A DNA stretch of 64,000 nt from Pseudomonas citrullilanati (GCF_030580855.1 NZ_JAUQOP010000003.1:186001-250000), one strand, 5' to 3'; shown: positions 44,020 to 54,088, counted from the first letter of the stretch. A program made the numbers and translations. Notes: a model not told the origin generated them from the letters alone.

Positions 44020-45321
44020 TCACGTGAACAGATCGACCCCCAACTGGAACGCCACCCACAACGCCAGGCCCGTCGCGAAGAGCAGCGCGATGTTCTCGAA
44101 CAGATTGTTGCGGTACTCCTTGCCGAGCAACGATTTCTGGTTGGACATGATCAGCAGGCCCAGGGAAATGACCGGCAGGCCAACGATGTTCAGGGCGCTG
44201 ACGCCGATGGTCAGGGTGACGAAGTCCGGCATGCCGGGCATCGACCAGATCAACGGTGTCACGAGGATGAACAGCATGAACCACTTGTGCATCGGGTCGC
44301 GGTGGAACTCCTTGCCGTAACGCTCCCGGCGCTTGGGCCGGACGTGCTGGAAGGCATCGGTGATGAGCATCGGGAATGCCGTGGTCTTGCCGGAGATGCT
44401 GGCGAACAGCGTGGCGAACACGCCGACGAAGAACACGTACCAGCCGATGGGGCCGAAGAACATTTCCAGGGCCTTGCCCAGGTCGCCGAGGGTCTTCACT
44501 TCAATGCCGTTGGGCCGCAGGATTTCCGCGCCAACGATCCAGATCGCCAGGTTGATGACGATCCCGACGAACACCGCGAACAGCAGGTCGTTGCGCTGGA
44601 TGCGCTTGTGCTCGGGCCCGGTCCAGCCCTTCTGGCGCATGACATACGGGTGAACGAAGTTGGCAATCGAGCCAGCCACCGCGCCGATCACCGAGACCGC
44701 CACCAGCAGCGCGCCGTGCACGCCTTCATCCGGCGGGATGCTGAAGCCGATGGTGCCTTTGACGATGCCCACCACGTCGGGCCCGGACATCACCGCCAGG
44801 GCGATGAACGCCAGGGTCATGATCGCCAGCAGCGCCTTCATTACGCCTTCGATCATCGAATAGATGTTGCGCCCCACCAGCAGCCACACCGCCAGCACCA
44901 CCGCCACCGAACACAATAACGGGTAGTCCACCCGCAACAGCATCGCCAGGGATTCGCCCGCGCCCTTGATCATGTAGGCGTTCATCAAGTGCCCCATGAG
45001 CAGCGCGTAGACCAGCAGGAACCAGGCGAAGAACGGATTGAGCTGGGCATACCCCTGCAGGATGGTCATGCCCTGGTTATTGCAGAGCTGGAAGCGCGCG
45101 ATGATGTTGACGATCAGGTAGCGCAGCAGCAGCGACACCGCCAGCACCCACATCATCGCGTAGCCGTAGTTCGCGCCGGCCACCGAGGAGGTGATCAGGT
45201 CACCGGCGCCGAGCCAGGAAAGCACCGCGATGATGCCCGGGCCAAGAAGCTTGAGTATTCGTACAAAGCGGCCTTGCGCGGGGGCTGCAGCCTGGCCTTC
45301 GACGGAAGGAATGCTCGACAT
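44020..45321 (-). CDS. Nramp-superfamily membrane transporter without the classical metal-site residues
   Basis: 433 residues from ATG 45321, preceded by GGAGA. Eleven or twelve hydrophobic helices. It aligns with Nramp (SLC11-like) proteins overall, but the TM1 motif DPGN is replaced by GAGD (LSWLGAGDLITSS). In TM6 the conserved Met-Pro-His reads FVHPYVM (SIANFVHPYVM). Mn/Fe transport is therefore doubtful. Its promoter carries the element shared with the gluconolactonase gene at 58449-59540, which suggests an organic or sugar-acid related substrate or a regulatory link. Confidence 0.85.
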   Translation of the reverse strand: MSSIPSVEGQAAAPAQGRFVRILKLLGPGIIAVLSWLGAGDLITSSVAGANYGYAMMWVLAVSLLLRYLIVNIIARFQLCNNQGMTILQGYAQLNPFFAWFLLVYALLMGHLMNAYMIKGAGESLAMLLRVDYPLLCSVAVVLAVWLLVGRNIYSMIEGVMKALLAIMTLAFIALAVMSGPDVVGIVKGTIGFSIPPDEGVHGALLVAVSVIGAVAGSIANFVHPYVMRQKGWTGPEHKRIQRNDLLFAVFVGIVINLAIWIVGAEILRPNGIEVKTLGDLGKALEMFFGPIGWYVFFVGVFATLFASISGKTTAFPMLITDAFQHVRPKRRERYGKEFHRDPMHKWFMLFILVTPLIWSMPGMPDFVTLTIGVSALNIVGLPVISLGLLIMSNQKSLLGKEYRNNLFENIALLFATGLALWVAFQLGVDLFT

Positions 45322-45376
45322 GGATGGAATCTCCGTTATTTTTTTTGTGAGAAACGGGGCACAGTCGAACACATTA

Positions 45377-45394
45377 GATACGACGTCGTACAAC
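45377..45394 (-). promoter_or_regulatory. TTGTACGAYGTC element, copy 1
   Basis: On the minus strand GTTGTACGACGTCGTATC, 56 to 73 bases before the Nramp-like start. 15 of 18 positions match the copy at 59591-59608 before the gluconolactonase gene. Likely operator of one regulator not encoded here. Confidence 0.7.
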
Positions 45395-45472
45395 CATTCT
45401 TGATCCTCAAGTATGTAGAAATGTTTCATTGTTTGACGGCCTGAAAAGCTGGCAATTTGGCAGCCAGCAACT

Positions 45473-45700
45473 TCAGGATTCGCCGTTCTCGACCATCCAG
45501 CGCACCATGTCCACCAGCGCCACCCGATGGTGGTGGACGCTGCACCAATCGGCACCTTCCTGGCTGAACCGCTCGACGTAGCGACTGAGCACCACATGAC
45601 GGCCATCCTCGGCCAGGCACAGTTCCACTTCGCGGCAGTGCAACGCTCCCTGGCCGAGCGTGCGCATCCGTCGGTGCAAGACCAGCGCCCCGCTACTCAT
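45473..45700 (-). CDS. Small protein downstream of mlaA
   Basis: 75 residues from ATG 45700 (MSSGALVLHRRMRTLGQGAL, then HCREVELCLAED...). Its start overlaps the mlaA stop by eight bases, so translation is probably coupled. Cytoplasmic, no signal. Such a small gene follows mlaA in some Pseudomonas (from memory). Function unknown. A longer in-frame reading reaches into mlaA and is only a shadow. Confidence 0.75.
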   Translation of the reverse strand: MSSGALVLHRRMRTLGQGALHCREVELCLAEDGRHVVLSRYVERFSQEGADWCSVHHHRVALVDMVRWMVENGES

Positions 45701-46481
45701 CGGCGCTCTCCTCGTCCTGGCAGGCCGGCTGGTCGGCGACCACCGCCCCTCGCTTGCCCTCGGCGACAAAATCGGCGCGACGCTGGGCCACCGCCTCGCG
45801 CAGGGCCACGTAGTAGTCCGGCCGGGTTCGCAATTCATCCGTCAGTGGCAACGCCTGGGCGCGGCCATCGACGATGCCGCCGGCGGTATTGAGAGTGCCC
45901 AGGGTGTCGACGGTGCTGCTGTTGTCGCCGAACGGGTCGACCACGAAACTGATCGCCTTGCCCGTCGCATCCCTCAGGTTGGCCGTTCCCAGCAGCGGCA
46001 ATTCCACCGTCGGCCCCGCCGCGAGGTTCCAGACGCCGAACGTCTGGCCGAAATCGGCCTCGTGGCGTTCGATGCCAAGCTTGCCGGAGACATCGACCAA
46101 GCCGACGATGCCCGCGGTGGTGTTGATCACGAAACGGCCGAGGGTGTTGACCGAGCGCTGGGCGTTGCCTTGCAGCAGGTCGTTGATGAACACCTTGGGC
46201 TCGCCGAAGTTCGCCACGAAGTTGTGGACGCCCGTCTGGAAGAACCCCGGGAGCTTGCGATAACCACGGGCCACGGGCGCCAGCGCGTAGTCGTCCAGCG
46301 TCCGGTTGAAGGCGAAGATGCCGCGGTTGATAGGCTCGGCGGGGTCATGGACCGTGTAGCCGGCATGCTCGCAACGGCCTGGCGTGGCCGCCGGCGACTG
46401 GGCGCAGCCGCTGGCCAGCGCGGCGAGCGCCAGGACCAGGGAGATTCGAACACGTGGCGAAGCGGGATCGGTGAGCGGCAT
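45693..46481 (-). CDS. mlaA: MlaA (VacJ) outer-membrane lipoprotein
   Basis: 262 residues. A signal peptide with lipobox ALASGCAQ puts the lipidated Cys at about residue 26. VacJ hallmarks are DPAEPINRGIFAFNRTLD, FIND-LLQG (VFINDLLQGN) and TVDTLGTLNTAGG. MlaA works with OmpC-like porins to remove phospholipids from the outer leaflet of the outer membrane. The partner mla genes are not in the window. Confidence 0.94.
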   Translation of the reverse strand: MPLTDPASPRVRISLVLALAALASGCAQSPAATPGRCEHAGYTVHDPAEPINRGIFAFNRTLDDYALAPVARGYRKLPGFFQTGVHNFVANFGEPKVFINDLLQGNAQRSVNTLGRFVINTTAGIVGLVDVSGKLGIERHEADFGQTFGVWNLAAGPTVELPLLGTANLRDATGKAISFVVDPFGDNSSTVDTLGTLNTAGGIVDGRAQALPLTDELRTRPDYYVALREAVAQRRADFVAEGKRGAVVADQPACQDEESADE

Positions 46482-46725
46482 ACGGGGTTATCTCGGGCAA
46501 GGAATTGAGAGGTGCCGTCTGGATGCCTGTCCGGACCGATGACAAACCGTGGCGAGGGTCGCAGGCAGACTGACTGACAGCGGCGCAATCCTGCCGCCGT
46601 TTTCTTGCCCGAAGATTTCCGCAACATTGCGCACCGGCAACTTTATTTCCGGATTGAAATATATGACGCGGGCCCCGGAATGCCCCTAGTATCGGCGCCT
46701 GTATTCCTTGCCCAGCGTGCCCGCC

Positions 46726-47436
46726 GTGAGCCATTTACTACTGGTGGACGACGACCTCGAAGTCCTCGCCCTCTTGCGCAAATTCCTCGAACAACATGGC
46801 TACAGCGTCGACGTGGCCGCCGACGGCAGCGCCCTCTGGCAAGCGGTGGAACGCCGGTTGCCCGACCTCATCATCCTCGACGTCATGCTCCCCGGCGACA
46901 GCGGCCTGGTGCTGTGCCAGCGGCTGCGGGCCGAGCACACCGTGGGCATCATCATGCTCACCGCCATGGGCGAGTTGAGCGACCGTGTCGTCGGCCTGGA
47001 GCTGGGGGCGGATGACTACCTGACCAAGCCGTTCGACGCGCGCGAACTCCTGGCCCGGGTACGCGCCGTCCTCAGGCGCACTGGCGAAGCCAGGAACCCG
47101 GCGAGCGACACGTCCCGATGGGTGCTGGCCTTCGACGGCTGGCAACTGGACGTCACCCGCCGCGAGTTGCGCTCACCGGACAACGTCATGGTCCCGCTGT
47201 CCACCGGCGAGTTCGAACTGTTGCTGGTCTTCGTCGAGCATCCCCGCCGGGTACTCAGCCGCCAGCAGTTGCTGGACATGGCCCGGGGCGAAACCTACGA
47301 CGCGTTCGACCGCAGCATCGACGTGCAAGTCAGCCGCCTGCGCCGCAAGCTGGAAACCGACGACACTGGCGCGGCGATGATCCGTACCGTACGCAACGGC
47401 GGCTACCTGTTCACCCCCCAGGTGATGAAACGATGA
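46726..47436 (+). CDS. OmpR-type response regulator
   Basis: 236 residues from GTG 46726 (VSHLLLVDDD); GTG 46717 or TTG 46708 are alternatives, none with a clear ribosome site. Receiver with Asp52 (IILDVMLPGDSG) and TKPFDARELL, then a winged-helix domain with RELRSPDNVMVPLSTGEFEL and SRLRRKLE, ending NGGYLF. Coupled to the downstream kinase gene by a four-base overlap. It belongs to the family around OmpR/CpxR. Confidence 0.93.
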   Translation: MSHLLLVDDDLEVLALLRKFLEQHGYSVDVAADGSALWQAVERRLPDLIILDVMLPGDSGLVLCQRLRAEHTVGIIMLTAMGELSDRVVGLELGADDYLTKPFDARELLARVRAVLRRTGEARNPASDTSRWVLAFDGWQLDVTRRELRSPDNVMVPLSTGEFELLLVFVEHPRRVLSRQQLLDMARGETYDAFDRSIDVQVSRLRRKLETDDTGAAMIRTVRNGGYLFTPQVMKR

Positions 47437-48782
47437 AACCGCTACGCCCGGGCGCCAAGCGTCCACGGGATACATTGGCGCGCTGGATCGCCCTGACGAC
47501 CCTGGGTGCGATGCTGACGTTGCTGGCCCTGAACGCGCTATTCGGCCAGTTGGCCGGCGCCTGGGCCCGCCCGCCCCTGATGGAGACCGGCCTGTTTGAA
47601 AAGATCTCCGCCATCACCCGCATCATCGACTCGGCACCGCCCGAACAGCGGCCCACCCTTGCCCGGGCCGCCAGCGACGAAGGATTCAGTACCCAATGGT
47701 TGCGGCACCATGACGAAGCGCGGGTGCCGGTGGTCGACGACGACCCGGAATACAGCGACGGCGCGGCGCGGCTGCGCCAGCAACTGGGCAGGCCGGATGC
47801 CCGGATAGAAGGCTACGAGCCGAGCGACTGGCCCGCCGAGGAGCCCGGCAGACGCTACGCCGCGCTGATCGAGCTGAGCGATCATTCCTGGGTGATGTTT
47901 TCCATGCCGGCGCGTAACTGGGGCCTGGAGGAATGGGCGCGCAACCTGATCACCCTCGCCCTCATGCTGCTGTCGACGTTCATCGTCGCGTTGGTCGCCA
48001 CCCGGCACCTGGCCGCCCCGCTGGAGCGCTTCGCCGAAGGGGCCAGGCGCTTCGGCGTGGACCACCAGGCCCCGCCCCTTCCCGTCATCGGCCCCTACGA
48101 GATCCGCCAGGCGATCCTCGCCTTCAATGGGATGCAGGCCCAGCTCCGGCATTTCATCGAGGACCGCACCCAGATGCTCGCCGCCATCTCCCACGACCTG
48201 CGGGCACCGTTGACCCGCATGCGCCTGCGCGGGGAATTCATCGACGACGCCGAGCAGCAATCCCGGCTGTTCAGGGACGTGGACGAGATGCAGGCGATGG
48301 TCAACTCGGCCCTGGAATTCTTCCGCGACGACGCCCGCCTGGAACACCCCACCGCCTTCGACCTGGCCGAGCTGCTGCACACTGTCGTCGATGATTTCAA
48401 GGACGCCGGCAGCGAAGTGGCCTTCGAGGGCGCCCAGCGCCTGGTCTACGTCGGCCGGCCCATCGGGATCAAGCGCGCCCTGGTCAACCTGATCGACAAC
48501 GCGATCAAGTATGGCGGCGAATCGGCGGTGCAACTGAAGGCGTGGACCGACCACGTCGAGATTCGCATCCTCGACCGAGGCCCGGGCATCGCGCCCCGCT
48601 ACCATGAGCGGGTCTTCGCGCCGTTCTTCCGTCTCGAAGGCTCGCGCAACAAGAACACCGGCGGTGTCGGGCTGGGCCTCTCGGCGGCACGGGCCACGGT
48701 GCTGGAACACGGCGGCACGCTGAGCCTGCGCAATCGTCGCGGCGGCGGGCTCGAAGCCAAGGTCGTGCTGCCCTTGCACTGA
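47433..48782 (+). CDS. Membrane sensor histidine kinase (EnvZ/CpxA-like)
   Basis: 449 residues from ATG 47433. TM1 at about 18-42, a periplasmic domain of about 120 residues, TM2 at about 173-190, HAMP, then His254 in LAAISHDLRAPLTRMRL, N-box ALVNLIDNAIKYG and G-boxes DRGPGIAPR and GVGLGLSAA. The partner regulator is the gene upstream. The signal is unknown; the KefF/KefC-like genes following at 48994 might be among the targets. Confidence 0.93.
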   Translation: MKPLRPGAKRPRDTLARWIALTTLGAMLTLLALNALFGQLAGAWARPPLMETGLFEKISAITRIIDSAPPEQRPTLARAASDEGFSTQWLRHHDEARVPVVDDDPEYSDGAARLRQQLGRPDARIEGYEPSDWPAEEPGRRYAALIELSDHSWVMFSMPARNWGLEEWARNLITLALMLLSTFIVALVATRHLAAPLERFAEGARRFGVDHQAPPLPVIGPYEIRQAILAFNGMQAQLRHFIEDRTQMLAAISHDLRAPLTRMRLRGEFIDDAEQQSRLFRDVDEMQAMVNSALEFFRDDARLEHPTAFDLAELLHTVVDDFKDAGSEVAFEGAQRLVYVGRPIGIKRALVNLIDNAIKYGGESAVQLKAWTDHVEIRILDRGPGIAPRYHERVFAPFFRLEGSRNKNTGGVGLGLSAARATVLEHGGTLSLRNRRGGGLEAKVVLPLH

Positions 48783-48993
48783 TGGCCCGACAACGACCGA
48801 AATTCGCCTGTAGCGAACAATGCGCTAAACAATCGGCGCCTTCCTCGTTAGGATGTCCGGCCCGCACGCCCGGCCCTGTCCGGGAAGGCGCATTTTCTTG
48901 CCCGAGGCAATGTCCGGGCGCAGTCGTTTCCCCCTCGCTCACGCGCATCACCAAGGATCGACGGAGCCAATTGAACGTCATGGAGTTCACCCG

Positions 48994-49515
48994 ATGATTC
49001 TTATCATTTATGCCCATCCCTACCCCGATAAATCACGGGTCAACCAGGAAATGCTCAAGCGGGCCGCCCGTCATCCCGACGTGGTCATCCGTTCCCTGTA
49101 CGAGCTGTACCCGACCTTCGACATCGACGTCGAGGCAGAACAGCGAGCGGTCGAGCAAGCGCAACTGGTGGTGCTGCAACACCCCATGTACTGGTACAGC
49201 GCCCCGCCGCTGCTGAAGCTGTGGATCGACAAAGTGTTCACCCAGGGCTGGGCCTACGGCAAGGGCGCCGTGGCCCTCAAGGGCAAGCCGTTGCTATGGG
49301 CCGTTACCACCGGGGGCGCCCACGATCATTTCCAGATGGGCGACTACCCGGGGTTCTCGGCGCTGGCCCAGCCCCTCCACGCCACAGCCCTGTACTGCGA
49401 CATGCAGTGGCTCGAACCGGTCGTGGTGCATGGGGCGTACGCCGGTGCCTGCGAGGCCCAGCACGCCCAGATCGAGCATTATTGCGCCCGCCTGGCCGCC
49501 TGGAAGGAAGACTGA
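48994..49515 (+). CDS. KefF-like NAD(P)H:quinone oxidoreductase
   Basis: 173 residues from ATG 48994, preceded by GGAG. A flavodoxin-like fold with [17 protein letters not shown] and the FMN-site [20 protein letters not shown]. In E. coli KefF is an ancillary subunit of KefC; here the transporter starts two bases after the stop, so the pair is an operon. It likely senses the redox/quinone state. Confidence 0.92.
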   Translation: MILIIYAHPYPDKSRVNQEMLKRAARHPDVVIRSLYELYPTFDIDVEAEQRAVEQAQLVVLQHPMYWYSAPPLLKLWIDKVFTQGWAYGKGAVALKGKPLLWAVTTGGAHDHFQMGDYPGFSALAQPLHATALYCDMQWLEPVVVHGAYAGACEAQHAQIEHYCARLAAWKED

Positions 49516-49516
49516 A

Positions 49517-51331
49517 ATGCCCACTCACAGCCTGATTGAACTGCTCATCTACCTGGGCTCGGCGGCGTTGATCGTACCGATCGCCGTCCGCTTGGGACTG
49601 GGCCCGGTACTGGGCTACCTGCTCGCCGGCTGCGCCATCGGCCCATGGGGATTGAAGCTCGTCACCGACGTCGAGGCGATCCTGGAGTTCGCCGAAATCG
49701 GCGTGGTGCTGATGCTGTTCATCATCGGCCTGGAACTCGACCCCAAGCGCCTGTGGGCGCTGCGCAAGATGGTGTTTGGCGGCGGCGCGCTGCAGATGTT
49801 CGCCTGTGGCGCGGCCATTGCCTCGTTCTGCGCGGTGCTTGGCCTGAACTGGACGGCGGCGCTGCTGGTGGGCCTGACCTTGAGCCTGTCCTCCACGGCC
49901 ATTGCCATGCAGGCCATGAGTGAGCGCAACCTGACCGCGACCGCCGTCGGGCGCAGCAGTTTTGCCGTGTTGCTGTTCCAGGACATCGCCGCCATCCCCC
50001 TGGTGGCCATGATCCCGTTGCTGGCAGCCCACGGCGGCACCCCTTCGGGCGCCGACCTGGCCGTGTCGATCGGCAAGATCGTCGCGGCGGTCGGCATCGT
50101 CGTGGTGCTCGGCCGCTACGTCTCGCGCCCGCTGCTGCGCTTCGTGGCGAAATCCGGCCTGCGGGAGATTTTCAGTGCCGTGGCCCTCTTCCTGGTGTTC
50201 GGCTTCGGCTTCCTGTTGGAGGAAGCCGGCCTGTCGATGGCCATGGGCGCGTTCCTCGCCGGGGTGCTGCTGGCCAGTTCGGAATACCGGCACGCCCTGG
50301 AAAGCGACATCGAACCGTTCAAGGGCTTGCTGCTGGGTCTGTTCTTTATCGGCGTGGGCATGTCGATCGATTTCGGTACCCTGATCGATGCGCCGCTGAA
50401 GGTGCTGACCCTGACCCTGGGCTTTATCCTGATCAAGCTGCTGGTGATCCGCTGCATCGGCCGCTTGCTCAACGTACCCGCCGGCCAGCGTTCCTGGCAG
50501 GCGGTGCTGCTGGGCCAGGGCAGCGAGTTCGCCTTCGTGGTGTTCGGCGCCGCGGCGACCGCCGGGATCCTGACCGAGCAATGGGGCAAAAGCCTGACGC
50601 TGGCCGTGGCCCTGTCCATGTGCCTGACGCCGCTGCTCATCCTGTTGCTGGCCCGCGTGGAGTCGGCCAGCCAGCAGAACCGCCGGGAATCCGACCTCGT
50701 CACCCCGCAGACACCCCGGGTGATCATCGCCGGGTTCGGCCGGTTCGGGCAGATCGCCGGCCGCCTGCTGATGTCCTGCGGCGTCGAGGTGGTGGTCCTG
50801 GATCACGACCCGGACAACATCGAGACCCTGCGCAAATTCGGCGTGAAAGTGTTCTACGGCGATGCGACCCGTCTCGACCTGCTGGAAGCCGCCGGCGCAG
50901 GCCAGGCGGTGGTGATGATCAACGCGATCGACGACCAGGAAGACAACCTGAAACTGGCCCGCCTGGCGCGGGAACATTTTCCCGGCCTGAAACTGCTCGC
51001 CCGTGCCCGGGACATGGGGCACATCATTGCCCTGCGCAAACTCGGCGTGGAAGCCGCCGAGCGGGAGACCTTCGAAAGTGCGCTGTCCCTGGGCCGGAGC
51101 GCCCTGGTGCAGATGGGCGTGGGCAGCTACGAAGCGCGGGAACGCGCGGATCAGTTCCGCCGCCTGAACCTGCAGATGCTCGACGAAATCGTCGCCCATC
51201 CGGAGGACGACCTCGATTTCCGCCACAACGCCTACCGGCGGGCCAACGCGCTGCTCGAAGAAATGTTCAACGAAGACCGCGCCCGGCCAACCCCCGGCTG
51301 GACCGAACAGCATCGGTCGGAGGCGGACTGA
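49517..51331 (+). CDS. KefC-like glutathione-regulated potassium efflux transporter
   Basis: 604 residues from ATG 49517. A CPA2 membrane domain of about twelve helices is followed by a soluble RCK (TrkA-N) domain starting [17 protein letters not shown] (about residue 403). Glutathione-binding sites in E. coli KefC lie in this domain. It opens a K+ efflux path when electrophiles are conjugated to glutathione, which lowers internal pH. Encoded with its KefF-like partner. Confidence 0.94.
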   Translation: MPTHSLIELLIYLGSAALIVPIAVRLGLGPVLGYLLAGCAIGPWGLKLVTDVEAILEFAEIGVVLMLFIIGLELDPKRLWALRKMVFGGGALQMFACGAAIASFCAVLGLNWTAALLVGLTLSLSSTAIAMQAMSERNLTATAVGRSSFAVLLFQDIAAIPLVAMIPLLAAHGGTPSGADLAVSIGKIVAAVGIVVVLGRYVSRPLLRFVAKSGLREIFSAVALFLVFGFGFLLEEAGLSMAMGAFLAGVLLASSEYRHALESDIEPFKGLLLGLFFIGVGMSIDFGTLIDAPLKVLTLTLGFILIKLLVIRCIGRLLNVPAGQRSWQAVLLGQGSEFAFVVFGAAATAGILTEQWGKSLTLAVALSMCLTPLLILLLARVESASQQNRRESDLVTPQTPRVIIAGFGRFGQIAGRLLMSCGVEVVVLDHDPDNIETLRKFGVKVFYGDATRLDLLEAAGAGQAVVMINAIDDQEDNLKLARLAREHFPGLKLLARARDMGHIIALRKLGVEAAERETFESALSLGRSALVQMGVGSYEARERADQFRRLNLQMLDEIVAHPEDDLDFRHNAYRRANALLEEMFNEDRARPTPGWTEQHRSEAD

Positions 51332-51343
51332 GCCGGTTCCCCC

Positions 51344-52216
51344 TCAGCCCTCCCCGGCCAGTGCGTCCAGCTCGGCGAGCATCGACGGTGCGATCACCCG
51401 CTCGCCGGCGCTGAGGTTTTCCCGCAGGTGGGCCAGGGATGAGGTACCCGGGATCAGCAGGATATTCGGCGCCCGTTGCAGCAGCCACGCCAGTGCCACG
51501 CACAGTGGCGACGCCCCAAGACGTGCCGCGACGTCGGCCAGGGTCTTCGATTGCAAGGGCGTGAAGCCGCCCAACGGGAAGAACGGCACGTAGGCGATGC
51601 CTTCCCGGCCGAGGTCGGCGATGAGTGACGCGTCGACACGATGGGTCAGGTTGAAGTGGTTCTGCACGCAGACGATCCTGGCGATGCCTTGTGCCTGCTT
51701 GACCTGGGAGGCGGTGACGTTGCTCACCCCCAGGTGCCGGATGAGGCCCTGGTGCTGCAATTCGGCCAGCGCAGTGAACGCCTCCTTGATGGAACCTTCC
51801 GACGGCGAATGCATATTGCCCCACACCCGCAGGTTGACCACATCCAGCACGTCCAGCCCCAGGTTGCGCAGGTTGTCGTGCACTGCCCGGACCAGGTCGG
51901 CAGGGCTTTGGGCCGGGTTCCAGGAACCGTCGGCACCGCGCACCGCGCCGACCTTGGTCACGAGGGTCAAGTCATCGGCGTAGGGGTGCAGCGCCTCGCG
52001 GATCAACCGGTTGGTGACGTGCGGGCCGTAGAAGTCGGCGGTGTCGATATGGTTGACCCCGCACGCCACCGCTTCACGCAGTACCGCAACGGCCGCCGCC
52101 GGGTCCTTGGGCGGCCCGAATACCTGGGGCCCCGCCAGTTGCATCGCGCCGTAGCCCATGCGGTTGACCGTGCGTTCGCCCAGTGGAAAAGTGCCTGCCT
52201 TGCCTGCAATGTTCAT
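51344..52216 (-). CDS. Aldo/keto reductase
   Basis: 290 residues, one TIM barrel. The catalytic Asp is in NHIDTADFYGPH with Tyr following it; Lys lies in LVTKVG. It starts MNIAGKAGTFPLGERTVNRM. Substrate unknown. Divergent from the LysR gene at 52318, so it is probably its target. Confidence 0.92.
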   Translation of the reverse strand: MNIAGKAGTFPLGERTVNRMGYGAMQLAGPQVFGPPKDPAAAVAVLREAVACGVNHIDTADFYGPHVTNRLIREALHPYADDLTLVTKVGAVRGADGSWNPAQSPADLVRAVHDNLRNLGLDVLDVVNLRVWGNMHSPSEGSIKEAFTALAELQHQGLIRHLGVSNVTASQVKQAQGIARIVCVQNHFNLTHRVDASLIADLGREGIAYVPFFPLGGFTPLQSKTLADVAARLGASPLCVALAWLLQRAPNILLIPGTSSLAHLRENLSAGERVIAPSMLAELDALAGEG

Positions 52217-52265
52217 CGCGTGCCCCTAGGGTTCAATGGAAGTGAGGTCACTATAGGCATTGACC

Positions 52266-52289
52266 ATTGCGCTGATAATCCGGTGCAAT
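52266..52289. promoter_or_regulatory. Inverted repeat between aldo/keto reductase and LysR genes
   Basis: ATTGC at 52266-52270 and GCAAT at 52285-52289, 14 bases apart, within the 101-base divergent region. Weak LysR-site candidate. Confidence 0.35.
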
Positions 52290-52317
52290 CGGCACAGGTT
52301 GTACGACGGAGAGAACA

Positions 52318-53217
52318 ATGGCGGCGAATATCCAGGACCTGTTGGCCTTTGTGGCAGTGGTCGATGCGGGGGGCTTTCGGGAAGGCGCCAGGTTGAGCGG
52401 CAAGTCCGCCTCCAGTCTCAGCGATGCGGTACGCCGGATGGAGAGCCGCATGGGCGTGCGCCTGCTCAATCGCACCACCCGCAGCGTGGTGCCGACCGAG
52501 GCCGGCGCGCGGCTGATGGAGCGTATCGTGCCGGCCCTGGGCGAGGTCGAGTCGGCGATGGACGTGGTCAACGAATTTCGCGACCGCCCTTCGGGCACGC
52601 TGCGCCTGAACGTACCGGTCAGCGCCGCGCGGCTGGTGTTGCCGTCGATCGTCACACCGTTCCTGAAAAGCTACCCCGACATCCGCCTGGAGGTGATTGC
52701 CGAAGAGAGCTTCGTGGACGTGCTCGCCGCTGGCTGCGACGCCGGCATTCGCTACGACGAGCGCCTGGAGCAGGACATGATCGCGATTCCCATCGGCCCG
52801 TGCTTCCAACGTTTCGCCACGGCGGCATCGCCGGCGTACCTCGACGCCAGGGGCCGCCCCGACCACCCGCGGGATCTGCTCCAGCACGCTTGCCTGCGCG
52901 GCAAGTTCGCCAGCGGCGCCATGCCGCCGTGGGAATACGAGCGCGATGGCGAAACCGTGAGCGTCGACCCAACGGGGCCATTGGTGGTGCGGATCGGCGG
53001 CGCGGTGGACCTGGCGGTCCAGGCCGCGCTGGATGGGCTGGGCATGGTCTACCTGTTCGAAGACTGGTTGCGCCCCTACCTCGACAGCGGCGCCCTCGAA
53101 CCGGTGCTCGAGCCCTGGTGGCAGCGCTTCACCGGCCCCTTCCTCTACTACCCCGGTCGCCGCTACCTGCCCTCGCCGCTGCGGGCCTTCGTGGATTTCA
53201 TCCAGGCCCGGCAATGA
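52318..53217 (+). CDS. LysR family transcriptional regulator
   Basis: 299 residues. The N-terminal helix-turn-helix is in GGFREGARLSGKSASSLSDA, followed by the ligand-binding domain (FRDRPSGTLRLNVPVSAARL). Divergent from the aldo/keto reductase gene. ATG 52318 follows GGAGAG at 52309-52314. Confidence 0.92.
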   Translation: MAANIQDLLAFVAVVDAGGFREGARLSGKSASSLSDAVRRMESRMGVRLLNRTTRSVVPTEAGARLMERIVPALGEVESAMDVVNEFRDRPSGTLRLNVPVSAARLVLPSIVTPFLKSYPDIRLEVIAEESFVDVLAAGCDAGIRYDERLEQDMIAIPIGPCFQRFATAASPAYLDARGRPDHPRDLLQHACLRGKFASGAMPPWEYERDGETVSVDPTGPLVVRIGGAVDLAVQAALDGLGMVYLFEDWLRPYLDSGALEPVLEPWWQRFTGPFLYYPGRRYLPSPLRAFVDFIQARQ

Positions 53218-53404
53218 ACCTGCGAGCCCGCTCGCGAAGACGATGGCACCGCCGCCCTCCGTTCGTCTCCCCGCGTCGAGGATTTTCGAACCAAGCGCCT
53301 CGCTGCGGCTCGTAGCTACATGACACCGCTGCGAGCGACCAGGCATCACGGCTTGAACGGCGGGCCCATTGAGTTTCCCTGGGGTTCACTGCCGGAGCGA
53401 CACC

Positions 53405-54088
53405 ATGTACGAATGCCTTGTCCAAGAGGTTTCCTCGAAGCAATCCCTGGCGTTTTTCGCCCAGCGCGACACCCACGGCGCAGGCTTGACTGCCGCCGCG
53501 ACCCCGGTGGGATTGTCGGTGACGGCCCAGCCCAGGCCGCACGACCAGCAGAACCTGATCAAGCCGAACATGCAGCTCAGCGCCATTCGCTGCCGGGGCG
53601 GCCGATTGGAGTGCATCAAGGTGCGCTGGGGCTGGTCGCCCATCTGGTCGGTCGGCACCATGCCGCCGCTGACCCACCTGCCCCTGCACCTGGTGATGCG
53701 CTCCAAGGTCTTCGATCGAATCAAGCGCGAGGGCCGTGCGCTGGTGGCGGTGAACGGCTGGTACGAATCCGCCGACACCGCCCTGGCGCCCGCCGCCCAG
53801 CGCCTGAACTACACCGCGTCCAACCAGGCCTCGCCGATCTTCCTCGCGGCCCTGGCCCAGGCGAGCGAAACACCCAACGGCTGCGACGGCCTGACCCTGG
53901 TGACCTACGGCGACATCGCCAGCCAGCAACAGCGCCTGCTGGCCTTCACGGGCGAGGAAGCCCTGCAGTGGCTGCGCGCCGACCTGGATTGGGAACAGGC
54001 ACAGCAGGTCGCGGCGAGCGCGGCGCTGGTCAACCCGCCACTCGACCCTGTCCCGGCCATCCCACGACGGGCGCAGGGCCACAACTGA
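53405..54088 (+). CDS. Divergent SRAP (SOS-associated peptidase/HMCES-like) protein
   Basis: 227 residues from ATG 53405. The SRAP core is recognisable by KVRWGWSPIWSV and LVAVNGWYESAD (the family's GWYEW). The typical start MCGRY, whose Cys2 crosslinks to abasic sites, is replaced by MYECLVQEV, with Cys at residue 4. The PIHDRMP region with the catalytic His is not visible; YGDIASQQQRLLAF stands in its place. It may therefore be inactive or have another role. Confidence 0.8.
   Translation: MYECLVQEVSSKQSLAFFAQRDTHGAGLTAAATPVGLSVTAQPRPHDQQNLIKPNMQLSAIRCRGGRLECIKVRWGWSPIWSVGTMPPLTHLPLHLVMRSKVFDRIKREGRALVAVNGWYESADTALAPAAQRLNYTASNQASPIFLAALAQASETPNGCDGLTLVTYGDIASQQQRLLAFTGEEALQWLRADLDWEQAQQVAASAALVNPPLDPVPAIPRRAQGHN

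Noticed and set aside
53222..53250. GCGAGCCCGCTCGCGAAGAC as a further REP
   Set aside because: Only one half with a mismatched centre; no partner element seen nearby.
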